NCBI GenBank assembly: GCA_947623455.1
Contig: OX392538.1
Span: 35,111,001-35,175,000 of the forward strand
From: Mimachlamys varia
Taxonomy: Eukaryota > Mollusca > Bivalvia > Pectinida > Pectinidae
Direction of reading: 5' to 3'
DNA: 64,000 nucleotides
Below, in pieces: positions 10,674-20,699 of this stretch. The position numbers were made by a program, and so were the translations under genes. The notes under the pieces are model-generated. The model was not told where the DNA came from, did no database searches, and saw only the letters and a list, made by a program, of their open reading frames with translations. Every line of letters begins with the position of its first letter. Position 1 is the first letter of the stretch.

Positions 10674-10898
10674 TACTGTAAAAGTTGAATTTTTCGCGGT
10701 GTGGACATTTTCGCTTATTTCGCTTGTATTAAATCTCCGCGAATATAACCACACGCGAACATATTAACACCACTCAAACTCTTCAGTGTATAATAGTATT
10801 ATTGGTACACTGTGCAAAACAGCATGACTGACAGCGCGAAAATAACCACATCGCGAACAGTTTGGAAGCTGAAGCTGAAACTATTGGCTTTTACAGTA
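10674..10898. mobile_element. Small TIR element (TACTGTAAAAG family), copy 1
   Basis: The termini TACTGTAAAAG and CTTTTACAGTA are exact inverted repeats of 11 bp. The interior has TTCGCGGTGTGG, ATTAAATCTCCGCG, CACTCAAACTCTTCAGT, AACAGCATGACT and CGCGAACAGTTT. All of these recur in the same order at 48868-49114. No coding capacity, so a non-autonomous DNA element is likely. Confidence 0.8.
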
Positions 10899-11029
10899 TT
10901 CATTTGCATTACACAGAGCTGTTGAATCCAAAGTATTATTTAAAATGATCCGTCTTGTACAAATGCCCATATGCGTCCTCATGCTATACGTTAGAATCAC
11001 GCATCTTTTTATCTTATTAAAGATGAATC

Positions 11030-11240
11030 TAATACACACAAGAACCGACCTTTTAACTTAACTATTAGAAACAGTATGCAGAAAATAACGGATTGCACTA
11101 CATCATACAGCTGTTTTGTCCTTCCAAGGCTCTTCAGTGATGCTAGGAGCAAAAAATTTGAATAGAAATGTTACAAACTACTGTAAAAGCAGAAAGGTCA
11201 GGTGCCTAAAACCCCCTGATAATTTATAAATGTAGAAAAG
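11030..11240 (-). mobile_element. Family B hammerhead element (minus)
   Basis: The minus strand reads leader, GGTGCCTAAA/CCTGACCTTTCTGCTTTTAC-type segment, degenerate hammerhead, TGTAGTGCAATCCG, then the GCATACTGTTTCTAATAGTT tail. The order is the same as in the other B copies, with more substitutions. Confidence 0.7.
11098..11143 (-). ncRNA. Hammerhead ribozyme, degenerate (family B)
   Basis: Stem I strands GCATCA and TGATGT still pair at five of six positions. The core reads CTGAAGA, which fits CTGANGA. Stem II is damaged (GCCTTGGAAGGAC) and GAAA is AAAA. Probably inactive. Confidence 0.7.
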
Positions 11241-12620
11241 AATGAGAACTGTAAAATTATGTTCCTCTTTGACTCATTTCACAGAAAAACGACTTATCAG
11301 ACATTTCCACCGATTTGTTAAAAAACGTTTTGGGTATATACCACAGAATATCGAAGCGTCAACAAAACCGTGATGTTAACTCTTAAACAATTCAACTAGA
11401 ACAATAATTGAACAACAGAACAAATTACACAGAGACCATTGAAAGAGTGAGAAAGAATAAGACCAGGTGTTTCTGAAGGTTGAGCTTCTTTCTGCACACT
11501 TTCTTATTACAGGAAAAAATGATATTAAAATATGTAAGCATGGATTGCAGCGGTATACATGATAATGATAATGAAACGACTGGAATTCTATCGATGTTTC
11601 ACTGCAGTATAGTTTTATAAAGAATTGACATAAGGAAAAAACCATAAAAACATGCCTTAAGTTACTATATGGTATGCTTAGTCATGTGTCGAATGGTCAT
11701 CCATTCCGTTTTGGTCGATTTCAGCTGTGGGTTTGACATTCCTGGTATCGTCGTTTCATTATGCACTGATGCTGATATGTGAATTCGTTATCCCAGAATC
11801 AAAATACCAAGGTAATATAGTCATTATTGACGTCATAATTTGACTTATTCTAACTTTCTTGACAGGATAGTTAGGACATATTAGTCCGGTGTTTGGGCGA
11901 AGAGAACCACAAGTAAAATCTTCATTTATTATATGATGTATTTATAATCAATGTAGCAATTTGTTATAATTAAACATCTTATTCCACCATAAAATGAAAG
12001 ATATAAAAATTCAACGTGTATTATATTCAGTTAAATATATAGTATGACGGGGGCATCTACATTTTTTCTAAATCATACACGTACTTATTTCAGAGTTTTG
12101 CAAATACGTTTATTATTCTTCTTAAAATATATTATGTAATTAAAATTAATTATGATTTTACTTCGCGTATTAAAAAACACAACAGAGTTTAAGTGTTTTA
12201 CATGTTTTAGTTTTTGTCCTTATGTTGGGCGTGTGCATATATTTTCTCTTCCGTGTGATGGAGAAGAATTAAAAATGCAAAAATATTGCACGGGTTCTGA
12301 TCATGCTTTGAAAACTATTACATTATCATCTTAAATAGACCGGTTTCGTTTATCACAATCTTTTTAACCTAAATAGGTGAGAGAACATTATACTTGTTTT
12401 AGCAAATACTTGACAACAGCAGGTGAGTTAACACCTGTCTGGATATTAAATCAGGAAGTGTACTGTAAGATTATATTACACCCAGCTGATGCGTAATCAG
12501 GTTTGCTCAAAACCTTGACCAAAATGCACCTGTTTACGGCAGTATATTGCCTAACACTCTCTCTATATATATTTACCTATAACTATGTGTCTATATTGAT
12601 ATCACTACTGCTTAACATAA
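11240..12620. other. AT-rich DNA, no gene recognised
   Basis: Contains an 89-codon minus-strand frame (11376-11645) and a 60-codon plus frame without support. The stretch 12410-12560 is non-repetitive and holds several CACCTG/CAGGTG E-box sequences (CAGCAGGTGAG, TAACACCTGTC, TGCACCTGTTT). These could be regulatory, but this is only suggestive. Confidence 0.4.
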
Positions 12621-12624
12621 AATA

Positions 12625-12713
12625 TTCGTGAGTACTTTATTTCGTGGTTTGAAGCGATTTAGATCATTTTATGGTAGAAACTTATGATGCTACTCTTTAT
12701 TTATATTGTAAAT
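12625..12713 (+). repeat. Direct repeat J, copy 1
   Basis: About 85 bp (TTCGTGAGTACTTTATTTCG onward) repeated in diverged form at 12962-13042, with about 337 bp between starts. The pair brackets an A-family 3' end (12707-12810) and a minisatellite-bearing repeat (12823-12966). Confidence 0.8.
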
Positions 12714-12810
12714 CTTTCCTTTATTCCTATTTTGCTCCTTGTTTAATCGATTTTGAGTTCGGATTATGGTTTTGTTGACGCTTTGGTATTCTCTGATTTT
12801 TTTGCCTACA
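12707..12810 (+). mobile_element. Family A retroelement, 3'-end fragment
   Basis: Contains GATTTTGAGTTCGGATTATG, GTTTTGTTGACGCTTTGG and TATTCTCTGATTTTTTT, the canonical A terminus. Coding sequence is absent. Confidence 0.75.
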
Positions 12811-12822
12811 GTAGTACAGATG

Positions 12823-12966
12823 AAAGCTAGACAAACTACAATGTTGGTGTAGCGAGCGTTGGACAAAGTACATGTAAGTCACACATTCATTTGTGCATTT
12901 GCATCGCTTTCCCGTCGTTGTCTATTTCGTTGTCGATTTTGTTGTCTATTGCGTTGTCGATTTCGT
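12823..12966 (+). repeat. Minisatellite-bearing dispersed repeat, short copy
   Basis: Shares GAAAGCTAGACAAACTACAA, GGTGTAGCGAG and AAGTACATGTAAGTCAC with 14296-14412. Like that copy it leads into GTTGTCGATTTCG-type 12-bp units, but here there are only four or five (12915-12966). The array thus seems to be part of the element, with copy number varying between insertions. Confidence 0.75.
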
Positions 12967-13042
12967 GAGTACTTTTTGTCGTGGTTTGAAGCAATTTAGA
13001 TCGTTTTATGGTAGAAACTTATGATATTACTCTTTATTTATA
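12962..13042 (+). repeat. Direct repeat J, copy 2
   Basis: Second copy of the block at 12625-12713 (GGTTTGAAG, TTTTATGGTAGAAACTTATG). Just beyond it, 13107-13140 on the minus strand resembles an A-family end (ACCAAAGTGTCACCAAAACC). The bracket could be a segmental duplication or the direct repeats of a small composite element. Confidence 0.8.
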
Positions 13043-13139
13043 TATTATATGTTTATGGTTTAACGCCAACCACGAAAACCACGAAATGTGAAAAAGAAAT
13101 CCGAGATACCAAAGTGTCACCAAAACCGTCATCATAACC

Positions 13140-14290
13140 GTCATCACAAAGGTTTAAGATTTTCACATTTACTTCTGAAATAGAAGTAGCTAACATTAAT
13201 TAGGCGTACCATTTAAAATACAACTACAAACAATGAGCATAGTTCTGTAACGTTATCTTTTTTGGAGTTGTTTTTATGTATGTATACGTGTTAAGTGGTG
13301 ACGTCACTATTGACCGCCAGTAGCCTGCGCCCAGTTGTTAAAATGGTGATGAGCTTAATCAGTGATTAGTGCAAATTTTAATTATCCTGTAACTTTAAAA
13401 TGAAACCATAGATTTTGTTACATTTTCAGATAGCAAATATTAAATAGTGTCCTTTAACATGCAAAATTTTAAGATTTTACCATGTATATGGACCGAATTA
13501 TTAGCGCACTCACATTAATATAATTGTTGTATATACATAAACTATAATTAGCGCAATACTAATTTAGCGGAATGTGTGTGTGTCAGTGCGAAAGTAAATA
13601 AGATAACCGCTAAAATAGGTAAGTATACAGTATAACCAACAGGTAATACCATATCCCTTACGTACCTTATGATCAACATACACTTATGTACAAGATATAT
13701 GATATATCTATTGGTTGGCGTAGAGCACAGGAACATATATAAACTATGAGGAAGTCTTCCTTTGTGACTCGTGTTCCCATATTACACGTACAGTAAATAC
13801 ATGGAATGTACTCAATTCTCTACGGTTTCTCTATTAGTAATACGAACTGAGTAAACTCAAAAGAGAATGTCTTACCGGGTCACCTATTTGTGTTGAAAAC
13901 TATTCACTACCTATAACGCAGAACACTGTTCACTTTGTGTGGGGCTCAGACTACAAAAATCTTGTAATTGAATGGATGACGAACATCGCCAGTGAAAAAA
14001 TGAGATAACAATTATGTGAACCGATCGAATGTTTGTCTGTGTCGGCTTTATTGCTATAACTTCCTGCGTTTTTGGTTTAGAAGCGAAAACAGGGGTATTA
14101 TCTGTCAAACACAGATTGATAAGCATTGTTAGTTTTCCTTGCCCGAATTCCCATCAACTTTTGTGTTTTCTGTTAATTTATTCATTTCGTTTCTGCAAGG
14201 TTATACTCATTGATAACGCTTCTTTGAATCTTATTCAGTATTTAAGTGGGTTACACTATTAAGATTTGTTAAATGGAGGCTGATAGCGAA
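13140..14290. other. AT-rich DNA, no gene recognised
   Basis: Short frames on both strands at 13548-13736, 13911-14126 and 14029-14262 have no recognisable domain. Around 13540-13640 there are GCGCAATA/TTAGCGGA-type motifs like those in the TACTGTAAA elements, without clear ends. Confidence 0.4.
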
Positions 14291-14295
14291 ATGTG

Positions 14296-14412
14296 TTTTG
14301 CCTACAGCAGTTCAGATGAAAGCTAGACAGACTACATTGTAGGTGTAGCGAGAGGTGGACGAAGTACATGTAAGTCACGTGTTCATTTGCAAATTTACTT
14401 CGTTTCCCCGTC
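14296..14412 (+). repeat. Minisatellite-bearing dispersed repeat, long copy (unique part)
   Basis: Second copy of the block at 12823-12966 (GAAAGCTAGACAGACTACAT, TGTAGCGAGAGGTGGACG). It leads directly into the large 12-bp array at 14413-14812. Confidence 0.75.
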
Positions 14413-14812
14413 CTTGTCTATTGCGTTGTCGATTTCGTTGTCGATTTCGTTGTCGATTTCGTTATCCATTGCTTTGTCGATTTCGTTGTCGATTTCGGTG
14501 TCGATTTCGTTGTCGATTTCGTTATCCATTGCGTTGTCAATTTCGTTGTCGATTTCGTTGTCGATTTCGTTGTCTATTGCGTTGTCGATTTCGTTGTCGG
14601 TTTCGTTGTCTATTGCGTTGTCAATTTCGTTGTCGATTTCGTTGTCGATTTCGTTGTCGATTGCGTTGTCGATTGCTTTGTCGATTTCGTTGTCGATTTC
14701 TTTGTTAATTGAGTTGTAGATTTCATTGTCGATTTCGTTGTCGTTTTCGTTGTCTATTGCGTTGTCGATTTCGTTGTCGGTTTCGTTGTCTATTGCATTG
14801 TCGATTTCGTTA
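14413..14812. repeat. 12-bp minisatellite (GTTGTCGATTTC unit), about 33 units
   Basis: A run of 12-base units, mainly GTTGTCGATTTC, with interspersed variants (GTTGTCTATTGC, GTTATCCATTGC, GTTGTCAATTTC). Because 12 is divisible by three and the unit lacks stops in two frames, long open frames appear: an Arg/Phe/Cys repeat of 117 codons and an Ile/Ser/Leu repeat of 110 codons. These are artefacts of the period. There is no start context, flanking domain or splice site to suggest translation. Confidence 0.95.
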
Positions 14813-14814
14813 CA

Positions 14815-16075
14815 TATACCATGTAGTTATTCTCGGGACATTTCCGACTGAAACTAATACAGCTTCATTATTGACATTGTCTGGAAAGAAACCACTCGAA
14901 ATATCCACGATTGAAAAAGATATTTGAGAAATTACATGACATGTTTTTCATAAAGGGAGACATGTTTAAATAAATAGTCATGTTTTTGGAATGATATCAT
15001 GTCCAACGGTATTGGATTTAACTTTTTCTGAGATGCAGCAATGTTAGGTTTACAAGAAAAATAAAAACAATTCAACAGAGGAAAGCAAGTATTGTTGTTC
15101 ATTAAACGAAAAACATCTTAGTTGCAATTGCACTTCACAGTCGAGATAATTCATTATTATGATCAAAGACATATATTTTTGTAATTACTTGTTTTACCCC
15201 TGTCTAGTTTAAATTGATTTTAGAAGCTCTGTAAATATGTTTGTTTTTATTGTCACTTGCCTGATGACTGTTACAGAGTACAAATTGTACTTGTCATCAA
15301 AACGTTACATTTGCAGTAAACTCTTTGCCTGTTGTGCTCTTTGATCCGATATGTATCGTTTATCTTAACATTCAAAGGGAATGTTTTTATACAAGTGTTT
15401 TTAAATGTTATATATAATAAACAAACAGCAAAATACTCACTCTACAATAACTGGTGAATACTTGAAGACAATGATTCATTGTTTTTATTATTACAAACCC
15501 AATCTACTAGACTTGCACAAGCAATAAACATAAACGTTCTTCACGAAACTAGGAACATTTGTTTCTCTTAACTTTAATATTATATTTGTTGCTTTTGTAT
15601 AAAGTATTGATTGGTATATTTGTAGTTTTTTAGACAGGAGATATTCACCGTCCATTCAAATGTCATTTCATATTTTGATGTCACCTCAGTTTAACTAAAT
15701 CTAAAGTGTGCACTTCAACTAACTTCCTGTTTGATAACCTTCTCATTTGTTTAAACCTCTTCTTATACAAACACTTAACTTACCTTTGTTTGACAAACAT
15801 AACAGAGTATCCACAGTATTGTACAAAAGACAAACACAAAAATAGCACTTTTATCTTTTAAAAGTAAGATACAGCCGATCAAAATAATGAATTAAACTGT
15901 ACCATCCAGTTCTTCCGTCGTTTCGTTGAATCATCAGTAACGCTTAGGTAGAACTACAGAACTGGTTATTGAAATTGCATTTCACTGACTGAGGAACAAT
16001 GAAAATGTGTATGTAAAAATAAAAACAAAACATGTTTAATTATTCCATGGTTGAACAAAAAAGGCTACCTTTCAA
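14815..16075. other. AT-rich DNA, nothing recognised
   Basis: No frame of 60 codons outside the edge of the preceding array, and no member of the dispersed families. Confidence 0.5.
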
Positions 16076-16390
16076 ACATTCTCGAAATCCAGGGGTTCCG
16101 ATCACCTATGCTTTCTAAATATGTCATGGCAAAAGTGAAGGCCTATGTACGCTACCTTGCTGATGAGGCCAGTACCAGTCGTTCGACCCTTTGATGTACA
16201 CCAAAAGAATCTCGTGGTCACATAGTGGTAACAATGGAAGGCTTTGAGGTCGGTTGCGGCTCCTTTGTAATCATTAAAAGACAGGCAACAACCTATCGAT
16301 TTTTTTTTCACCTGGGCAAGCCCTCAAATATTCATATTCCAGGGGTGTAGAGAGCGTAGGTGAGCATAACCCCTGGATATCGAACATGCC
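16076..16390. mobile_element. TIR element G, copy 1
   Basis: The ends form an imperfect inverted repeat of about 37 bp. On the left it reads TCGAAATCCAGGGGTT followed by a CACCTATGCTTTCT segment. On the right, GAGAGCGTAGGTGAGCATAA leads into CCCCTGGATATCGA. A related copy in the opposite orientation lies at 24345-24620. The interior has 69- and 77-codon minus-strand frames without recognisable motifs. A non-autonomous DNA element is the simplest reading. Confidence 0.7.
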
Positions 16391-16687
16391 ATTCAAATAG
16401 AAATATGATAAAAACGCTTTTGAGTAAGAAAAGATATACAATAGAAAACTAAATGTTTGAATGGAATTCAGATACAGTATTGAAAAGAAGAAAACCAAAG
16501 ATAGCACCTAATCATTTCATGATAATAAGTAAGATTTTTGTGGAAATATAAAACTATTTACATCATTTTATTCAATCATATATGAAATGCCAAATTTTAA
16601 TTCACATGTGCCTACAAAATTGTAAAATAAAATAAAAATTGAATACGGGGATAAAGTAAAACACCGAAAATGAACCTACATCAAACA

Positions 16688-16860
16688 CACGAGCTGCACC
16701 TTTTGAATTGACTAAAAGATACATTATGCTGAACAATGAATAACACCACATCATACAGCTGTTTCGTCCTTCTAGGACCTGTCAGTGATGCTAGGGGCCA
16801 GGACTGTGGAATCAGAATTTGTAGAAGCAGGAGGGTCAAGTGCGTAACACCCCCACATGA
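16688..16860 (-). mobile_element. Family B hammerhead element (minus)
   Basis: The minus strand reads GTTACGCACTTGACCCTCCT, GCTTCTACAAATTCTGATTC, hammerhead, GATGTGGTGTTATTC, the AGCATAATGTATCTTTTAGT tail, then AAAAGGTGCAGC. The order is collinear with the other B copies. Confidence 0.75.
16748..16791 (-). ncRNA. Hammerhead ribozyme, near-intact fold with a core change (family B)
   Basis: Stem I strands GCATCA and TGATGT, stem II GTCC/GGAC with loop TAGAA, GAAA, and the CAGCTGTA stem III/cleavage segment are all present. The core reads CTGACAG instead of CTGACGA, a swap at conserved G and A positions. The fold should form, but catalysis is expected to be lost. Confidence 0.75.
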
Positions 16861-16861
16861 A

Positions 16862-19380
16862 TATATTCAAAAATAAAATGAGTACTTGTAACTTAGCGCA
16901 CTTTGGTGAATATGAACTTGTCTTTATTGATGAATGTTGATATAACCATAGTGATTAATGCGACGTTTCATAAATATCGTTTATTAGTGCATAATCAACA
17001 CTATAGGCAATACCTTCACAACACACGAAGGTATTCCTCCATGTAATTAAGCATTGATGATAATTTGTTTTAGTATCATTTGGGTATGAACAAAAAATTT
17101 GTTTGCAAACTGTATGAATCCGCGAAGCAAAATGTTTTTTCATAACCATTTGAAGCTAAAAAATAATTGACATCAACGTTTATAATTAATTTTTGAAACT
17201 TGATTTCAAATTTAAAACATGATTATGTACAATTTTGACTGATCTAACAACGGATTTTTTTTTACAAATCAATGCGCAACGTCAATTGCCTTATTGTGAC
17301 GTCACATTTTCGCGCCATTGTCGGATTTGGTTTTCATAGAGGTATGAAACGAAAATCTCAACCAATCAGAAAGCCGTATTCTGCATACAATCAATGAAAA
17401 TTTAATTATAATCTTATGAAAATACATTTCATTGAACTCAATTGGATATTGCTTACATCTTTTAACGTAGAAAATTAAATACATGAAATATCTTATCGAT
17501 TTCCGGCATACTATCATAAAGAAACAAAATCGTATAGTTTGAACGGCGACAGATGTTCGTTCATTACTACATGTATGTGAAATATTCATACTTTTCAATA
17601 TCTATCAAATCTAATCTTTTTCATGAAGGCGTTCCTAACATGCGGGCTATAAAGAGGTTTGATATGTATATATATATGTACAAAGACGAAAATAATCAAG
17701 TTACACTATATACTATATCAATAAGATGGAAAGCAAAATATTCCACATTGATAATAAAGATTGCAATGAAGTAAGCGATGATATATATAGCTATATTCTT
17801 ATGTGTGAGTTATGTCGATTTTTTTTATTTAAAAACAAATTTAAAAAATATGTTTTTGTTATGACCAGCAATTTGTCTGGCAATGATAAAAAACGTTAGA
17901 ATTATGTTTTTACAGTTGTAGCCATCATTATTCTGATACATGCTACTTAACGCGACGATGGAATCTGTAAGTGGTTTTTTTTCTTAACTACATTGTATTT
18001 TTACGGTCTTTACATGATAACAAACTCAACTTAATCTACAATAACCACGGATATAATTGCAATTTTCAAATGAAACTAAAATGGGAGGAGAAACCGATAG
18101 TGAGAGGGAGAAGAGGGAGGGAGAGATTGAGTGTGTGTGTGAAGGGGCCAAGAATAGTTATATACATGTAGATATAAAACACTTTTGTTACAAAATTGTT
18201 ACTTTAAAGGAAGCTACAACAGCATAAACATAGGTGATAGCAAATTCAAAGAAAATCAAGGAAAACAACATAACAGTTAAATAGTAGGAACACAATTAGT
18301 AGCACCTCACATACTATCTTTCAAAGTGTGTATAAATGGTTCTGACGTCAATAATAACTTAAAATACCTATGTTATAAATTTGATTAGTAATGACTTCCT
18401 AACTAGCCTAAATAATGCAGTTTGCGAAGGTAGGTAAATATTGTTCAATCTGAACAAATCAACCACTTATTTCCCTATCTTATGTGAAAAAATAACAGTT
18501 CCGTAATATAAATTGGAGCATAATGTACTCCAACGTACACCGGCAACTTTAGATGTAATGAGTTCATTTATCTTAAACAGTGACGTCAAACTGTAGTGGG
18601 GGCTAGCGTTTGTATACACCAAAAAACAAACGCTTGAAATTGATTTATCTTCTGGGTTTTTACATCTTGGTCTTAGTTGTATAAATCGTCTGTGTTGCAT
18701 ACGGATATTTCGTACTGTTTCCCTAACGAGGTTAATATTAGACGTTTTTTTTCAATAGGGCACACGCACATAATTATTGCACCTCTTCATAGTACATGTT
18801 GCATTGGAACGCAGTGTGCGATGGAATATAAGTTTGTAGTTGCACAAACAAATTTAATCTATCATGTGTCAAGTTATGATGAAAATTATTTCATTTGAAA
18901 ATCTCCATTTTCCTTCTATGATGATTTACCATGGGGATTTGTAAGTTGGCGATCTTCCTAAGATTAAAGAACATTCACGAAACCGGGCCTATATAGTTTT
19001 ATGATTAATTTCCCAAATTATTAAATTACGTTAGTTCTTATTCAAACAGCACCTTTGAAAGTCTATGAGCGTTTCAAAATCCTTCATAAAAGCCAATTTT
19101 CTTTGTATTTTTACCCGTTTCGTCCCATAAACAACCATATTGATGGTGCTTACTGATACATGTACGATATAAAAAGATGGCCATTGTCTTATTTAACATA
19201 TCATTTTATTTATTCGGTAGTTATTTCCAAAAATATTGCAGAAACTTCCATCTAAAAAGTCAGGTTAGGAGGGCAAACGATTTTGACAGATAACTCTAGC
19301 AATATACTGCTATTGATCCATGTGTAAAATTCTTCACCTGAACAAAGGCAGATATTCTTAATCTTGTCTGCAAGTGTTTC
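16862..19380. other. AT-rich DNA, no gene recognised
   Basis: Several chance frames of 60-98 codons. One perfect CRE palindrome TGACGTCA lies at 17297-17304, next to TTTTCGCGCC. A short purine-rich simple stretch lies at 18100-18140. None of these amounts to a supported gene. Confidence 0.4.
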
Positions 19381-19386
19381 TTTAAC

Positions 19387-19543
19387 GTCGAGCTGGAATA
19401 TGTTTTTCTTTCAGTTTACATTCTTTTCTTTGTAAGGATGAAGAACGATGTCGCTTCAATCTAAATTATCAGAAATCGGACAAAGGATTGATAAAATGTT
19501 TTCTTTTACCCACCCATTGGCGACAACCTGGAATCTGGTAAAT
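19387..19543 (+). CDS. Possible coding exon or exon relic (weak PAN/Apple-like spacing)
   Basis: A plus-strand frame runs from about 19387 to a TG|GTAAAT donor-like site at 19541. It contains FLCKDEERCRFNLNYQ, then KCFLLPTHW. The spacing of cysteines (C..DEERC..FN.NY....C.L) recalls the core of PAN/Apple domains. A strong acceptor-like tract, TTTTTCTTTCAG, ends at 19414 inside the frame. The minus strand of the same locus (19456-19640) also has an open frame with natural-looking composition (TGAMLRFAKSKELPVHNVID), so only one of the two can be real, or neither. The frame is too short for certainty and nothing in the neighbourhood supports a gene. Confidence 0.25.
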
Positions 19544-19659
19544 ATATGGTCGATCACATTGTGCACTGGCAACTCTTTTGATTTTGCGAAACGTAACATT
19601 GCTCCGGTGTTTTCCATTTCGATATCCTGACACATACTAAACGTGTCTTCGATCGGATA

Positions 19660-20394
19660 TAACAATCATACATCTAAAAAAGAAACATATCATTTCCATG
19701 AAATACATAAACATCTTAGGGAAGACAAATTGCCAATGGTGATAATGGTTAGTTCTCTGAATTTTCAAATCGGAAACCCTCAGATCTATTTGTAGTTTGA
19801 GACAAATCTCTCGAGAACACGAAAAGTCTTCCAATGTTTAGTCTGGCTAAGTATTATTAAGCTTGAACTTCCTTGGTGAGTTCTGCCATGAGTCAGCTCT
19901 AAAGGTGAGGTACACTTTATTAATCTCTCCGGTCGTCTGCGACCTTTGGCAGCACTCAAAACGTCCTAACAAATACTAATACTTTTTATGTATTGCTATT
20001 CCCACTGGCTTTCGTCCAGCTGTATCGTTTGTTGATGTTGATGCAGAATATGCCAAGACTCTCTGCATTTTTTTTCTTTTTAAAATTTACCCTTTTGGGT
20101 GGTTGGGTAGACGACCTATTGCAATTGATTTCAGGTACTACTGGGCGCATGGCAGTGTTATTTCCTCTACAGCCCAACCCTGTCACGTCCTTAAATAATC
20201 AAAGCTGTTAAATATTCATTACAACGATTATCGTTTTGATAGAAATACTATTTTTACTGGTTATTCTAGGTTTAACTATGGGGTCACCATGTTTCTTTCA
20301 ATACACATACCTAGTCAGGGTTTTCAACAGTAGATACCCCAATATACACTTTAGTGTTATGATTGCTTTCTGTTTGATTTCGTTTACAAATTCG
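19660..20394. other. AT-rich DNA, no supported gene
   Basis: Overlapping frames on both strands at 19986-20211 arise from one moderately GC-balanced stretch with no recognisable domain or splice pair. Confidence 0.4.
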
Positions 20395-20692
20395 TATAGA
20401 AATTCAAGGATACATGAGGATGCTGTGCTTATTAATGTGCTTACTTATTGTGATTGACAATGATGACTCGGTTCTCATTTCATTTTGAGGATTGATGCTT
20501 ACAAAGGTTTACATCGCGAGTGGTGTCGATGAAGCAGAAGACGCTTACTCTTCCGGAACACTCTTGTACTTTTACGAGGGAATCCATGTAAAGCTTTCCT
20601 ATTTCCCTATTTTGCCTCTAGTTTCATCGATGTCGAGTTCGGACTATGGTTTTGTTGACGCTTTGGTATTCTCTGATTTAAATAAAAAAAAT
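20395..20692 (+). mobile_element. Family A retroelement, 3' fragment
   Basis: Starts near the reverse-transcriptase stop region (TTAATGTGCTTACTTATTGT), carries GTCGATGAAGCAGAAGACGC, then TCCATGTAAAGC and GTCGAGTTCGGACTATGG, and ends GGTATTCTCTGATTTAAATA. A 70-codon frame across it (DEAEDAYSSGT, then SSDYGFVDALVFSD) is partly shared with other A copies. Confidence 0.8.
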
Positions 20693-20699
20693 GTTTGGC

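Noticed and set aside
14355..14927. Open frames of 117, 110 and 72 codons encoding Arg/Phe/Cys or Ile/Ser/Leu repeats
   Set aside because: They lie in a 12-bp minisatellite. A period divisible by three without stops keeps the frame open by arithmetic.
16155..16190. CTGATGAGGCC as another hammerhead core
   Set aside because: No GAAA follows at the right distance and no stem I pairing exists. It is internal to TIR element G.
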